Source of the DNA: Candidatus Gastranaerophilales bacterium
Lineage (GTDB): Bacteria > Cyanobacteriota > Vampirovibrionia > Gastranaerophilales > Gastranaerophilaceae
DNA: 57,745 nucleotides
Assembly: GCA_944323625.1 (NCBI GenBank)
Contig: CALUTD010000013.1
Location: 1 to 57,745 of the forward strand
Direction: 5' to 3'
Shown piece after piece: positions 1 through 8,606 of the stretch. Every line of letters starts with the position of its first letter. The stretch's first letter is position 1. The notes under the pieces were generated by a model, which saw nothing but the letters and a program-made list of their open reading frames with translations, had not been told where the DNA came from and made no database searches. The translations under genes were made by a program, and so were the position numbers.

Positions 1-250
1 AGGCAATAGCCGAACGAGCCCGAGGGAGCAATAACCCAACCGAATGCAAAAAACCGTAAGGTTTTTGAAGTGAGGTTACAAGGGTTATGCGAACAGCAAA
101 TTCAAGACAGCGAATTTGCGCAGGGCGGAATTGAGGCAATAGCCGAACGAGCCCGAGGGAGCAATAACCCAACCGAATGCAAAAAACCGTAAGGTTTTTG
201 AAGTGAGGTTGCAAGGGTTATGCGAACAGCAAATTCAAGACAGCGAATTT
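1..250. repeat. Tandem 133-bp direct repeat
   Basis: The first 133 bases are repeated almost exactly from base 134. Both copies open with aggcaatagccgaacgagcc and run into the cgaatttgc/cgaatttt region; the second copy breaks off near base 250. The text is built from short purine-rich words (cgaa, gcgaa, aagg) with nested small palindromes such as aaaaaccgtaaggttttt. It resembles the array at the other end of the window. No gene is seen in it. The window begins inside the array, so its true length is unknown. Confidence 0.9.
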
Positions 251-275
251 TACAAAATTAAAATTGAATAAATTT

Positions 276-352
<77 letters not shown>

Positions 353-356
353 TTTA

Positions 357-391
357 AAACCTAAAAACATTAATGTTTTTAGGTTTTTTAA
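357..391 (+). terminator. Terminator after tRNA-Pro
   Basis: The inverted repeat aacctaaaaacat / atgtttttaggtt is followed by a T-run. It sits five bases after the tRNA CCA end, so it is the natural stop of the tRNA-Pro transcript. Confidence 0.85.
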
Positions 392-392
392 T

Positions 393-529
393 TAATCCAG
401 TGTCGCCCGCATTTTTCGCCGTGTCATCCACGCCGAAAAATTGGGGCTCACCTTTTAAAGCGCCACTCACAAAAAGTTACTCACACCCTTCGGGCTTATC
501 GTAACTTTTTGCTCGGACAGCTTAATGTA
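393..529 (+). repeat. Interspersed element copy 1 (conserved ends, two hairpins)
   Basis: The left end is taatccagtgtcgcccgca and the right end is gctcggaca. A left hairpin (tttttcgccgtg / cacgccgaaaaa, one mismatch) and a right hairpin (aaaaagttac / gtaacttttt around cttcgggcttatc) can form. Related copies lie at 29301, 38073, 38762 (inverted), 43438, 48318 and 57335 (inverted). This is the shortest copy with both hairpins. All copies are intergenic. It is probably a non-autonomous mobile or REP-like element; no coding capacity is seen. Confidence 0.8.
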
Positions 530-530
530 A

Positions 531-625
531 CATATAGTGGAACTTTACAACCAGTTTTATCATCTCCACAAATAATTATCCTTCATTCGGAAATAGAAAA
601 TTATCTTAATGGGGTTGAAAATTAA
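531..625 (+). pseudogene. Possible C-terminal gene remnant
   Basis: Immediately after the right end of the repeat element, one frame stays open for 30 codons (translating as QLNVTYSGTLQPVL... and ending ...YLNGVEN) before TAA at 623-625. It has no start codon and no ribosome-binding site. It may be the tail of a gene cut by the element. The -35 box of the following promoter overlaps its last codons. The family is not recognised, and chance openness cannot be excluded at this length. Confidence 0.25.
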
Positions 626-643
626 AATGCAATAATTTATAAT
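615..643 (+). promoter_or_regulatory. Strong sigma70-type promoter of candidate antitoxin RNA
   Basis: TTGAAA (615-620), a 17-bp spacer and a perfect TATAAT (638-643) predict a start at about 650-651. No ORF with a ribosome-binding site follows on this strand, only a structured stretch ending in a terminator at 695-729. Confidence 0.75.
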
Positions 644-650
644 AAAAATA

Positions 651-732
651 CAGGGTGATAGTTTGCTAGACTATCGGGAACTCTGTAGAGGTCTAACGGT
701 TCTTATTCTTTCGAGTAAGAGCCGTTTTTAAT
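651..732 (+). ncRNA. Candidate antisense RNA (type I antitoxin), about 80 nt
   Basis: The predicted RNA runs from the promoter at 615-643 to the terminator at 695-729. It contains a first hairpin gatagt/actatc (657-675) and then the terminator hairpin. Its 3' half is fully complementary to the last 12 codons of the minus-strand peptide gene at 693-782 and to that gene's 3' untranslated region. Its segment gaggtcta (688-695) also matches a second TAGACCTC in the peptide mRNA leader. Convergent, 3'-overlapping antisense RNAs of this size are the hallmark of type I systems such as bsrG/SR4. Alternatives are an unrelated small RNA, or part of a 6S-like folded RNA spanning 651-870. Confidence 0.5.
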
Positions 733-782
733 ATGCACAAAATCAAAAAGATTAAAAATAAACTTAAATTGAAATCGCTCAT
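693..782 (-). CDS. Small single-TM peptide, candidate type I toxin (29 aa)
   Basis: The ATG at 782 is preceded by a strong Shine-Dalgarno (AAGGAGG, about six bases away). The 29-residue product has a short polar start, a hydrophobic segment at residues 8-18 (LFLIFLILCIL) and a basic tail ending RKNKNR, the usual shape of type I membrane toxins. The mRNA leader (783 to about 895) and 3' region can pair over long range: CAGGGT with ACCCTG (865-870 with 651-656) and GGAACTCT with AGAGTTCC (853-860 with 677-684). Such end-to-end pairing is known to lock Hok and AapA mRNAs in an untranslated form. The leader also has two competing hairpins near 800-835. The gene is overlapped by the antisense RNA at 651-732. 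A minus promoter near 910-940 is only weakly supported. Toxicity is an inference. Confidence 0.5.
   Translation of the reverse strand: MSDFNLSLFLIFLILCILKTALTRKNKNR
695..729 (+). terminator. Terminator of candidate antitoxin RNA
   Basis: The stem AACGGTTCTTA (695-705) pairs with TAAGAGCCGTT (716-726) with one G-U pair, and is followed by a T-run. The T-run lies on the plus side only, so it ends plus-strand transcripts inside the convergent peptide gene. Confidence 0.75.
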
Positions 783-937
783 ATCGTCCTCCTTTCCAGT
801 CGGGGCTAACCCGAGGTCTACAATAATTTTGTCGGTTAGTTTCCTTTAGAAAAGAGTTCCTTTTACCCTGCAGTTAAAATTCAAAGTTCTTTTTATTTAC
901 TAACATATATAAATATAAAATTCAAAAAATACAACAA

Positions 938-963
938 AAAAGACGTTTTAGAAACGTCTTTTA
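938..963 (-). terminator. Terminator of tRNA-His
   Basis: The inverted repeat aaaagacgttt / aaacgtctttt lies just downstream of tRNA-His on the minus strand, with a T-run (ttttttgttg) on that side. Confidence 0.8.
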
Positions 964-967
964 AAAA

Positions 968-1044
968 TGGGGCGGGTGATGAGGTTCGAACTCACGAATA
1001 TCGGAACCACAATCCGAGGCCTTAACCACTTGGCGACACCCGCC
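968..1044 (-). tRNA. tRNA-His (GTG)
   Basis: This 77-nt tRNA on minus includes the extra G-1 that pairs with C73, the identity mark of tRNA-His. Acceptor GCGGGTG pairs with CACCCGC, and CCA is encoded. The anticodon stem TCGGA/TCCGA encloses TTGTGGT, giving GTG. The T-loop TTCGAAC is present. Confidence 0.95.
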
Positions 1045-1104
1045 ATTTGTATGTGTACTATAATACAAACAAAGCTTTTTTTCAACTACTAATTAAAAAA
1101 ATAA

Positions 1105-1124
1105 AAGCGGGAACTCTCCCGCTT
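1105..1124 (-). terminator. Terminator downstream of EF-hand gene
   Basis: The stem aagcggga/tcccgctt is followed on the minus strand by ttattttttt. It lies 24 bases past the stop of the gene at 1148-1714. Confidence 0.8.
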
Positions 1125-1147
1125 CATTTATAATAAAAGAATTAGTA

Positions 1148-1714
1148 TTAAGAATCTGAATTTGAAGTAAAGCTTGGCTGCATAGAATCCAATACACTTG
1201 TCAAGTCATCTTCTACACCATCATTATAGTACAAGCTTGTTTCAGAAGCTTTATATGATTTATATTTTTTTTCTACTTCATAAGCTTCCGCATCAAGACT
1301 AAATTTTGTTATTTCTTCACTTGTAACTCTTCCATCTCCATTAGCATCTATTTTGTTAAAATAAGTTAAAACAGTAGATAAAAGTGTCGTATCACCGCTA
1401 CCTGATGTACATAAAGATTGGATTTCACTATATGTTAACCCTTGTGATTGCATTGTCGACATTAAATTTGATAAATCACTTCCGGTTATTTCACCATCTC
1501 CATCTTTATCAAGGCTTGAAAAATTTGTTGTTAAATATTGCAGAAATGAATAGTTAGACCCCAAACTTAAAATAGTATTAGTAGAAACATTTGATAAATC
1601 ATCAAGTGTCAAACCTTTACCCGATGTACTATGAGCACTCATAACCGTTGAATATGTATTAGTAAGTCCTGACATTGCAGTTGCCAGTAGTGATTGTCCG
1701 TTTAATAAAGTCAT
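1148..1714 (-). CDS. EF-hand calcium-binding protein
   Basis: This 188-residue protein has two canonical 12-residue EF-hand loops, D69-KDGDGEITGS-D80 and D123-ANGDGRVTSE-E134. Both have Asp/Asn at positions 1, 3 and 5, Gly at 6 and a hydrophobic residue at 8; only the second ends in Glu. Helical Ser/Leu-rich segments flank the loops. There is no clear signal peptide or membrane span, so a cytosolic calcium sensor or buffer is the simplest reading, although bacterial EF-hand proteins are often exported by routes not visible in sequence. It is monocistronic: a terminator lies downstream and the neighbours are a tRNA and an exported Cys-rich protein. The start ATG at 1714 is preceded by aggag. 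The specific role is unknown. Confidence 0.85.
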   Translation of the reverse strand: MTLLNGQSLLATAMSGLTNTYSTVMSAHSTSGKGLTLDDLSNVSTNTILSLGSNYSFLQYLTTNFSSLDKDGDGEITGSDLSNLMSTMQSQGLTYSEIQSLCTSGSGDTTLLSTVLTYFNKIDANGDGRVTSEEITKFSLDAEAYEVEKKYKSYKASETSLYYNDGVEDDLTSVLDSMQPSFTSNSDS

Positions 1715-1800
1715 AATGAAACTCCTATAAAAATACAGTAAACCTATATTATTATGTTAATGATAATTTTATAAAAGTAAATCATTTATTTATATTAAAA

Positions 1801-1817
1801 AAGGAGCTCAGCTCCTT
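1801..1817 (-). terminator. Terminator of exported Cys-rich protein gene
   Basis: The perfect stem aaggagct/agctcctt is flanked by A- and T-runs on both sides, so it can act in either direction. It sits just beyond the stop codon at 1820. Confidence 0.75.
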
Positions 1818-1819
1818 TT

Positions 1820-2365
1820 TTATTTTTTAGCTTTTCTATATGCTTTTTTCTGAGGGTCAGATAATATATTTTTAAATTGGCATTCATATGTTTTACAGAT
1901 TTTCTTTACATCTTTTTCAAGTCTTTTAATAAGTCTTTTTTGTTTTCTTATTTCACTGCCTTTTGCACATTTTTCCTGTAAACGACACAAATTTTGTTTT
2001 TCACATTGAATTCTTTCTTTTAAGCTTAGAACTTCAAGTTCATATTTATCCTGAATTTTCATAGCAGTACAAATTTGGGTTTCACTCAAACCTACTGCTT
2101 GGAACAAAGCAACCATGTTTTTGCAAGTGCATAAGAAACAATCAGATTTATAGGAATTTTCACAAGGAGACGGACATGGATTACAAGGCTTTTGACATTG
2201 CTGTTCCTGTTTTTGACAAGGTTTTTGGCATTGCATTTGCTGATTAGTCTTTGCACATGGCGGGTATTTTTTTTGAGCCTGTTCAGAATCACACGGACTT
2301 GCTGCATATACAGACAACGAACATAAACAAACTAACGATACTGCTAAAAGGTAAATTTTTCTCAT
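1820..2365 (-). CDS. Exported Cys-rich Spy/CpxP-like protein
   Basis: The 181-residue product starts with a clear signal peptide (MRKIYLLAVSLVCLCSLSVYA, cleavage near AYA/ASP). A Cys/Gln/Pro-rich stretch follows (residues about 35-80, with repeated CQKPC-type units), then a long charged helical region rich in Lys, Glu and Gln. The end, ILSDPQKKAYRKAKK, resembles the LTxxQ-type motif of periplasmic Spy/CpxP proteins, which bind misfolded proteins or metals. That assignment is by resemblance only. The many cysteines suggest disulfides or metal binding. It is monocistronic, with a terminator directly after the stop. It diverges from gyrA across a 241-bp gap. Confidence 0.6.
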   Translation of the reverse strand: MRKIYLLAVSLVCLCSLSVYAASPCDSEQAQKKYPPCAKTNQQMQCQKPCQKQEQQCQKPCNPCPSPCENSYKSDCFLCTCKNMVALFQAVGLSETQICTAMKIQDKYELEVLSLKERIQCEKQNLCRLQEKCAKGSEIRKQKRLIKRLEKDVKKICKTYECQFKNILSDPQKKAYRKAKK

Positions 2366-2523
2366 TTTTCTTCTCCGTTATACTTAGTACACGAAATAAG
2401 TATTCAATATTTGAACATATTTGGATATTACATAAAAGATTAATCAAGAAATCATACAAGATTAAATCTATAGTCTAATATACTAAATGAAATTTTTAAG
2501 AATTTATATCCAATTATGCAAAT

Positions 2524-2552
2524 TTTACTCAAACTCTTGTTTGTGTTACAAT
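2524..2552 (+). promoter_or_regulatory. Promoter of gyrA operon
   Basis: TTTACT (2524-2529), a 17-bp spacer and TACAAT (2547-2552) predict a start near 2559, leaving a leader of about 48 bases before the gyrA start. The rest of the 2366-2606 gap shows nothing else definite. Confidence 0.5.
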
Positions 2553-2606
2553 ATACATAGTAATGCGAGAAAGAGATAAAAATAATTTTATAAAGGGGTA
2601 TGAGTT

Positions 2607-5153
2607 TTGGCACAGCAGAATTTTTTTGAAGAAGGTAAAATTGTTCCCGTTAACATTCGTGAGCAAATGAAACAATGTTATATAGATTACGCAATGTCAG
2701 TTATAATAGGACGTGCGCTTCCTGATGTCCGTGACGGCTTAAAACCTGTTCACAGACGTATTTTATTTGCAATGAATGAACTTGGCATGACTCCTGATAA
2801 ACCGTTTAAGAAATGCGCAAGAATCGTCGGAGAAGTTTTAGGTAAATACCATCCTCACGGCGATACAGCAGTTTATGAATCTTTAGTAAGAATGGCGCAA
2901 GATTTTTCAACAAGATATTTAACGGTTGACGGGCATGGAAATTTCGGTTCAGTTGACGGCGACGGCGCTGCCGCTATGAGATATACCGAAGCAAGAATGC
3001 ATAAAATTACCACCTCAATGCTTGCAGATATTGACTGTGAAACAGTTGATTTTGTGCCAAACTTTGACGGTTCGCTTGAAGAACCTTCAGTTCTTCCTGT
3101 TCGTCTTCCCATGCTTTTATTAAACGGAGTTTCCGGGATTGCCGTCGGTATGGCTACAAATGTTCCGCCCCATAATTTATGTGAAATAGTTGATGGAACT
3201 ATCGCTTTAATTGATAAACCCGATTTAACCGTTGATGAATTAATGCATTATGTTAAAGGCCCTGACTTCCCCACAGGCGCAAGCATTATCGGAGTATCGG
3301 AAATCAGAAAAGCATATATGACAGGACGCGGTTCAATCAAGATGTCTGCTATTTCATCATTTGAAGAAATCCCGGCAGGTGCCGGCAGACAGTCAAGAAC
3401 GGCTATTATCGTTACTGAAATTCCATATCAGGTAAATAAAGCAGCTCTTATTACAAAAATAGCGGAACTGGTCAGAGATAAAAAAATCGACGGTATTTCA
3501 GATATACGTGATGAATCCGACCGTGACGGCATGAGAATTGTTATAGAATTAAAACGTGATGCAAAACCTGATGTTGTAAGAAATAATTTGTACAAATTTA
3601 CCCAATTAACCGCAACTTTCGGTGTTAATATGCTTGCTTTGGTCGGACAACAGCCAAGATTAATGAATTTACTTGAAGTTCTAAATGAATTTATTGAACA
3701 CAGAGTTGAAATAATCACAAGAAGAACTTTGTTCTTTCTTAAAAAAGCCAAAATACGCGCCCATATTTTAGAAGGGTTACTCATTGCACTTGCAAGCTTA
3801 GATGATGTTATAGAATTAATAAAACGCTCTAAAACTGCAGATGAAGCAAGAACCGGATTAATGTCAAAATTCGGGCTTGATGTTGACCAGGCAAATGCAA
3901 TTCTTGAAATGCAATTAAGACGTTTAACAGGTTTGGAACAAGACAAAATTAAAGCGGAATATGATGAATTAAAACACAAAATTGCAGAATATGAAGAATT
4001 ACTTGCAGACAGACAAAAAGTGTTAGATGTAATCAAAAAAGAATTGAATGAAGATAAAGAAAAATACGGTGATGACAGAAAAACACAAATTTTGCCCGAA
4101 GCTGACGAGATGACAATTGAAGATTTAACTCCGAATGTACCAATGGCAGTATTTATCACTCGTCAAGGATACATTAAACGTATATCTTTAGATGTATTTG
4201 AACGCCAAAACCGTGCAACAAGGGGTAAAGGCGGAATAAAAACAAAAGAAGACGATGATGTGGGTCACTTCTTTACCGCAATGATGCATGATAAAGTCTT
4301 ATTCTTCTCAAGCAAAGGAACCGTGTATAGTCTGAATGTATATGATTTCCCTGAAGGTTCAAGACAAGCTAAAGGACTTCCTATTATTAATGTTCTTCCT
4401 CTTGAACAGGATGAACAAATTACAGCTGTTGTTCCGGTATCTAATTTTGACCCGAGTTCAAACTTAATTATGCTAACAAAAAAAGGTTATATTAAGAGAA
4501 TAGGATTAGATAATTTTGCTTCAATAAGAAAGAACGGAATTATAGCTATAGGGTTAGAAGAAGGTGATACACTCAATTGGGTAAAACAAGCAAATAATTC
4601 CGATGAAGTATTCATCGCTACAAGCTGCGGTATGGCAATAAGGTTTGCTATTGAAGATTTAAGACCTTTAGGCAGAAGTGCAAGAGGTGTTAATTCAATG
4701 AAATTGAGAGAATCAGATACTATAATAGGCTGTGATATTATTCCTAAAAACTTTGATGCGGATTTACTTGTAGTAACTTCAGACGGTTTCGGAAAACGCT
4801 CAAAAACCTCAGAGTTCCGCACTCAAAATAGAGGCGGTATAGGGCTTATTGCAACCAAGTTTAAATCATCATCTTCAAGACTGGTAGCTTTAACGGTTGT
4901 TGAAGAAAATGACGAAATTATGGTTGTAACTCAAAACGGAATCGTATCAAGAATAAAAGCAAGTGATATTTCACGTCAAGGCAGACCTGCAACAGGTGTA
5001 AGAATTCAAAACCTTATGGAAAATGATTCTGTTGTTGCAGTAAATAAAATAGTAATCACTGATACAAAAGACTCTTCAAGTGAAGAAGCAATGATTGAAA
5101 ATATTGAAAATGCAGTTCAAAATAAATTGGGAGAAATTGACACAAATGAATAA
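2607..5153 (+). CDS. gyrA: DNA gyrase subunit A
   Basis: This 848-residue GyrA introduces negative supercoils with GyrB. The breakage-reunion domain has the family signature ([20 protein letters not shown], then [19 protein letters not shown]). The active tyrosine is Y126 in RYTEAR, next to R125. The quinolone-determining region reads [10 protein letters not shown], with Thr (T87) where E. coli has S83 and Glu (E91) where it has D87. The C-terminal pinwheel follows from about residue 500. A GyrA-box-like segment [10 protein letters not shown] (near 535) supports gyrase over topoisomerase IV, although it departs from the usual QRRGGKG. The start is TTG at 2607, eight bases after ggggt; the ATG at 2600 is out of frame. 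It heads a co-directional run and overlaps ridA by 8 bp. Confidence 0.97.
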   Translation: MAQQNFFEEGKIVPVNIREQMKQCYIDYAMSVIIGRALPDVRDGLKPVHRRILFAMNELGMTPDKPFKKCARIVGEVLGKYHPHGDTAVYESLVRMAQDFSTRYLTVDGHGNFGSVDGDGAAAMRYTEARMHKITTSMLADIDCETVDFVPNFDGSLEEPSVLPVRLPMLLLNGVSGIAVGMATNVPPHNLCEIVDGTIALIDKPDLTVDELMHYVKGPDFPTGASIIGVSEIRKAYMTGRGSIKMSAISSFEEIPAGAGRQSRTAIIVTEIPYQVNKAALITKIAELVRDKKIDGISDIRDESDRDGMRIVIELKRDAKPDVVRNNLYKFTQLTATFGVNMLALVGQQPRLMNLLEVLNEFIEHRVEIITRRTLFFLKKAKIRAHILEGLLIALASLDDVIELIKRSKTADEARTGLMSKFGLDVDQANAILEMQLRRLTGLEQDKIKAEYDELKHKIAEYEELLADRQKVLDVIKKELNEDKEKYGDDRKTQILPEADEMTIEDLTPNVPMAVFITRQGYIKRISLDVFERQNRATRGKGGIKTKEDDDVGHFFTAMMHDKVLFFSSKGTVYSLNVYDFPEGSRQAKGLPIINVLPLEQDEQITAVVPVSNFDPSSNLIMLTKKGYIKRIGLDNFASIRKNGIIAIGLEEGDTLNWVKQANNSDEVFIATSCGMAIRFAIEDLRPLGRSARGVNSMKLRESDTIIGCDIIPKNFDADLLVVTSDGFGKRSKTSEFRTQNRGGIGLIATKFKSSSSRLVALTVVEENDEIMVVTQNGIVSRIKASDISRQGRPATGVRIQNLMENDSVVAVNKIVITDTKDSSSEEAMIENIENAVQNKLGEIDTNE

Positions 5154-5520
5154 AATAATAAATACTGATAAAGCCCCAAAAGCAATAGGACCATATTCGC
5201 AAGGCTATTTATGCGGAAATACTCTTTATTGTTCGGGACAAATTGCAATTAATCCCGAAACAAATGAATTTATAAACGGTACTATTGAAGAACAAACAAA
5301 TCAAATACTTAAAAACATTGGTGCTTTATTGGAAGCTGCCGGCTTTACTTTTGAAGATGTCGTTAAAACGACCTGTTTTATTTCTGATATGAAGGATTTT
5401 TCAGTCTTTAATAATTTATATGAAAAGGCTTTTGTGTCAAAACCCGCTCGTTCCTGCATTGCGGCAAAAGAGTTGCCTAAAGGCGCACTTGCGGAAATTG
5501 AGGTAATAGCGGTTAAATAA
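5146..5520 (+). CDS. ridA: RidA family enamine/imine deaminase
   Basis: This 124-residue RidA/YjgF protein (family length about 125) hydrolyses reactive enamine/imine intermediates such as 2-aminoacrylate made by PLP enzymes. Family features are the N-terminal [21 protein letters not shown], and the C-terminal [21 protein letters not shown], with the active Arg at R102 and Glu near 117-119. The ATG at 5146 overlaps the gyrA stop by 8 bp and is preceded by GGGAGA inside gyrA. An upstream in-frame start at 5095 would add 17 residues lacking family similarity and is not preferred. It is translationally coupled to gyrA and lies 5 bp from dtd. Confidence 0.95.
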   Translation: MNKIINTDKAPKAIGPYSQGYLCGNTLYCSGQIAINPETNEFINGTIEEQTNQILKNIGALLEAAGFTFEDVVKTTCFISDMKDFSVFNNLYEKAFVSKPARSCIAAKELPKGALAEIEVIAVK

Positions 5521-5525
5521 AAATA

Positions 5526-5969
5526 ATGAGATTAGTTGTCCAAAGAGTTAAAAACGCCTCTGTAACAATTGATAATAAATTGTTTAGCTCTATTAAACAA
5601 GGGTATTTAGTTTTATTCGGCGCCGAAAAAGACGATACGAAAGAACAGGCAGATTGGCTTGCAAATAAAATCTCTCTTTTGAGATGTTTTTCCGATGAAC
5701 AAGGGAAAATGAATCTTTCAATTAAAGACATAAATGGAGAAATGCTTATAGTTTCTCAGTTTACATTATGTGCCAATGTAAAAAAAGGTACACGCCCCGG
5801 GTTTGACAATGCTATGAAGCCTGATGAAGCCAATAAAATGTATGAATACTTTATAAAAAAAGTAAAAGAACAGGACATATCCGTAAAAACAGGAGTTTTT
5901 GGCGCTCATATGGAAATAGAACTTCTTAATGACGGCCCTGTTACTTTTGTGTTTGATGCGCCTGTTTAA
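5526..5969 (+). CDS. dtd: D-aminoacyl-tRNA deacylase
   Basis: This 147-residue DTD removes D-amino acids (and glycine from mischarged tRNA-Ala) from tRNA. Both signature motifs are intact: S77-Q78-F79-T80-L near the middle and N135-x-GPVT near the C-terminus, with cross-subunit catalytic Thr in the latter. MRLVVQRVKNASV at the start is typical. It lies 5 bp after ridA, a quality-control pair often seen together, and 16 bp before the first DUF2142 gene. Confidence 0.96.
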   Translation: MRLVVQRVKNASVTIDNKLFSSIKQGYLVLFGAEKDDTKEQADWLANKISLLRCFSDEQGKMNLSIKDINGEMLIVSQFTLCANVKKGTRPGFDNAMKPDEANKMYEYFIKKVKEQDISVKTGVFGAHMEIELLNDGPVTFVFDAPV

Positions 5970-5985
5970 ATCAAAGGAGTTTACA

Positions 5986-7257
5986 ATGAATTCTGTTTTA
6001 AACAAAATATTGCGATTTCCTGAATATATATTTATTGTAATTGCTTTAATATTTGGAATTTTTTATATGTTTATACAGCCGTATAATGAAGTACCCGATG
6101 AAAATGGGCATGTTTTTAGAGCATGTGAAACGGCTTCCGGTATATTAATAAGCAAAGTTGGAACAGAAAAAACTGAATATCAAAAACTTATTGAACAATA
6201 TATAAATAAAGATATAGATAATATTAAATTTACTGTTGGTTATTCACCTGTTATGTATATTTCGTCAGCAATTGGTTTAAAACTGGGATATTTTTTATAT
6301 AAAGATGGCAAAATAATGTTCTATTTGGGACGTTTTTTTAATTTAATAACTTTTTTAGTACTTTGTGCATTTGCAATCAAAATAACACCTGTATTTAAAT
6401 TTCCTTTTTTGATTTGCGCAATTCTTCCCATGAATTTATCACTTGCACCGACTTATAGTATAGATTCTTTTAATAATGCGTTTGCATTTCTATTTTTTGC
6501 ATATATTTTTAAACTGCTATTTACCCCTCCCCCGGACGGAATTTCGAAAAATCAGTATATTAAATTATTAATATTGGGGCTGATAGGCGCTTTATGTAAA
6601 GGTTTAATATATCCTCTTATACTTTGCATTTTTCTGCCTCGTATTAATATATTCTTGAAAGCTTTGTTAATATTATTTCCCGCTTCTTTATGTATTTTAT
6701 GGAATAGTTTAAATCCTGTAATTTATCATCCTTTTTTTGAGCTATATAATGATAAATATTTATTTTTTCATCAGCCTTTATTAGTTATAGAAAAAATATT
6801 TTTGACAACTTGTATCTCATTTAAGACATTTCTATATAGTATGATTGGAAAATTTGGTAACTTCGCCATAAATACATTTTCAGATTCTTTATACAATTTA
6901 GTAATTTTAATAATAATTTCAATGTTTTTTGTTCTCCCTGAAAAAATTCCTTTTAAACAAAGAATTACAGCCTTGTTAATATCTTTATTGTATTATTTGA
7001 TAGTATTATATAAACAGTTAATAACCTGGACAGATGTAACTTCATTAGTAATTTTAGGTGTTCAGGGCAGATATTTTATTAGTATTTTGCCATTTTTATT
7101 TATGGTATTTTCTTGTAATTTATTGAAAATAAAAGAACAAATAAAAAATATTTATAAAATATTTATATTGTCTTTTTTCATTTTTATAAATATTGAAGTA
7201 ATTATTTTTTTATATGTATTTTACAAGGTATATCATTTAAAAACTGGCTTTAATTAG
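5986..7257 (+). CDS. DUF2142 membrane protein 1 (GT-C-like)
   Basis: This 423-residue multi-pass membrane protein is the first of four tandem paralogues. The first TM helix ends in EVPDENGHVFRACETASGI, the DUF2142 hallmark with an acidic PDE-x2-H-x2-RA loop. About ten hydrophobic helices follow, with FNNAFAFLFFAYIFKL, GALCKGLIYP and, near the end, GVQGRYFISILPF. DUF2142 is grouped with GT-C glycosyltransferases, which move sugars from lipid carriers on the outer face of the membrane; substrate and acceptor are not deducible here. The ATG at 5986 is chosen because aaggag stands seven bases upstream; the longer frame begins inside dtd. Its C-terminus diverges from its neighbours. Confidence 0.8.
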   Translation: MNSVLNKILRFPEYIFIVIALIFGIFYMFIQPYNEVPDENGHVFRACETASGILISKVGTEKTEYQKLIEQYINKDIDNIKFTVGYSPVMYISSAIGLKLGYFLYKDGKIMFYLGRFFNLITFLVLCAFAIKITPVFKFPFLICAILPMNLSLAPTYSIDSFNNAFAFLFFAYIFKLLFTPPPDGISKNQYIKLLILGLIGALCKGLIYPLILCIFLPRINIFLKALLILFPASLCILWNSLNPVIYHPFFELYNDKYLFFHQPLLVIEKIFLTTCISFKTFLYSMIGKFGNFAINTFSDSLYNLVILIIISMFFVLPEKIPFKQRITALLISLLYYLIVLYKQLITWTDVTSLVILGVQGRYFISILPFLFMVFSCNLLKIKEQIKNIYKIFILSFFIFINIEVIIFLYVFYKVYHLKTGFN

Positions 7258-7279
7258 ATTTTTATAGTATAAAAAATAT

Positions 7280-8593
7280 ATGTTTAATTGTTTTAAATGC
7301 GCAGTTTTGGAATTATTAGAAAAACCTTGGATTATTTTTGCAATAATTGCATTATTTTTTGGAAGTTTATTTTTGTTTATAACACCTGCTTTTGAAGTTC
7401 CTGATGAAATAGCCCATCTATACAGAGCTTGTGAGGTAGCTGACGGAATCTTTTACAATAAATATCCGGCTCATGAAACACATTATGACAAACTATTTAA
7501 ATTTCTTCCCTTAAGAGATAACACTGAATTCCACTTTATGTCAGGTTATTCACCCGTTATGTATTTAACATCGGCTCTCGCAATTAAAATCGGCAGCATT
7601 ATTACCGACAATGGTGTTTTCATATTTTATTTTGCCAGGCTTGCAAATTTACTGGCATATATTTTATTATGTGCTTTTGCCATAAAAATTACACCCGTCT
7701 TTAAATATCAGTTTATGTTCATAGCTTTGCTTCCTATGGCACTTTACGAAGGAATGAGTTTGAGTGCAGACTCTTTTAATAATGGTTTCTCATTCTTATT
7801 TTTTGCATTTGTTCTTAAGTTAATATTTGAAAAAAAAGAAACGACCAAAAAAGATTTTACTATTCTATCTGTACTTGCTTTTGTTGGCGCTCTTTGTAAA
7901 GGTTTAGTTTATCCGGTACTTTTATTTCCGTTCATAAATAATTTTTCTTCGGAATTTAAATATAAAAATAAATATATTTATCTTTGGCCTATTATCATTA
8001 TTACTTTATTTATCTGCTGGTTTTGGCATCACATTAACAATGTGATACTAAACCCTACATTAAGTGAATATAATACTTCCGATATTATATTTTCTCAACC
8101 ACAAAAAGTTATAAATATGATTATAAATACAATAAAAGCATATAATTTCGAATTTATAAGACAATGTATAGGACTTTTTGGGTTATATTTAGCGAAATTT
8201 GATTATACTATAAGTATTTTTATTTTTCTTTCGTCTTTAATTATGCTCGGGAAAAAAATTCCATTAAAATTAAGGTTGACATCATTTTTATCTTTTATAA
8301 TATTTTATGTTTCTTTACTATATATGTTTTTAATAAACTGGACAGGAGTTAATGATAATTTAATTCAAGGAATACAAGGCAGGTATTTTATATCTGCTTT
8401 ACCTTTTTTGTTTTTAGCTTTTTCTTTTCCGGTAGTATCACTTTCCGACAAATATAAACAGATATTTAAGATTATTATGGTATTATATTCATTATATTTA
8501 CTTACAACTATGTGTATAATCCTATATGAATATTATTTTATTCTTGGAATTGGTGTGCACTATTATACCAATATTATTATGTTGCTAAAATAG
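7280..8593 (+). CDS. DUF2142 membrane protein 2 (GT-C-like)
   Basis: This 437-residue paralogue has the same plan: TM1, then EVPDEIAHLYRACEVADGI, repeated TM helices, SADSFNNGFSFLFFAFVLKL, GALCKGLVYP and GIQGRYFISALPF. The loop after the PDE motif carries NKYPAHETHYDKLF, also shared by copies 3 and 4 but not by copy 1. No good Shine-Dalgarno precedes the ATG at 7280 (22 bp after copy 1), so it may depend on coupling. It is probably a lipid-linked sugar transferase by clan membership. Confidence 0.8.
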   Translation: MFNCFKCAVLELLEKPWIIFAIIALFFGSLFLFITPAFEVPDEIAHLYRACEVADGIFYNKYPAHETHYDKLFKFLPLRDNTEFHFMSGYSPVMYLTSALAIKIGSIITDNGVFIFYFARLANLLAYILLCAFAIKITPVFKYQFMFIALLPMALYEGMSLSADSFNNGFSFLFFAFVLKLIFEKKETTKKDFTILSVLAFVGALCKGLVYPVLLFPFINNFSSEFKYKNKYIYLWPIIIITLFICWFWHHINNVILNPTLSEYNTSDIIFSQPQKVINMIINTIKAYNFEFIRQCIGLFGLYLAKFDYTISIFIFLSSLIMLGKKIPLKLRLTSFLSFIIFYVSLLYMFLINWTGVNDNLIQGIQGRYFISALPFLFLAFSFPVVSLSDKYKQIFKIIMVLYSLYLLTTMCIILYEYYFILGIGVHYYTNIIMLLK

Positions 8594-8606
8594 GAGTTAA
8601 ATAAAA

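Noticed and set aside
1..250. Possible CRISPR array
   Set aside because: There are only two copies, contiguous with no spacers, and a long repeat unit.
651..870. 6S RNA spanning 651-870
   Set aside because: The overall end-paired shape fits, but a strong terminator at 695-729 would end the plus RNA early and the minus strand holds a peptide frame with a strong ribosome site. Kept only as the alternative.
3428..4159. 243-residue frame opposite gyrA
   Set aside because: It is an antisense shadow of a well-supported gene with no own signals.
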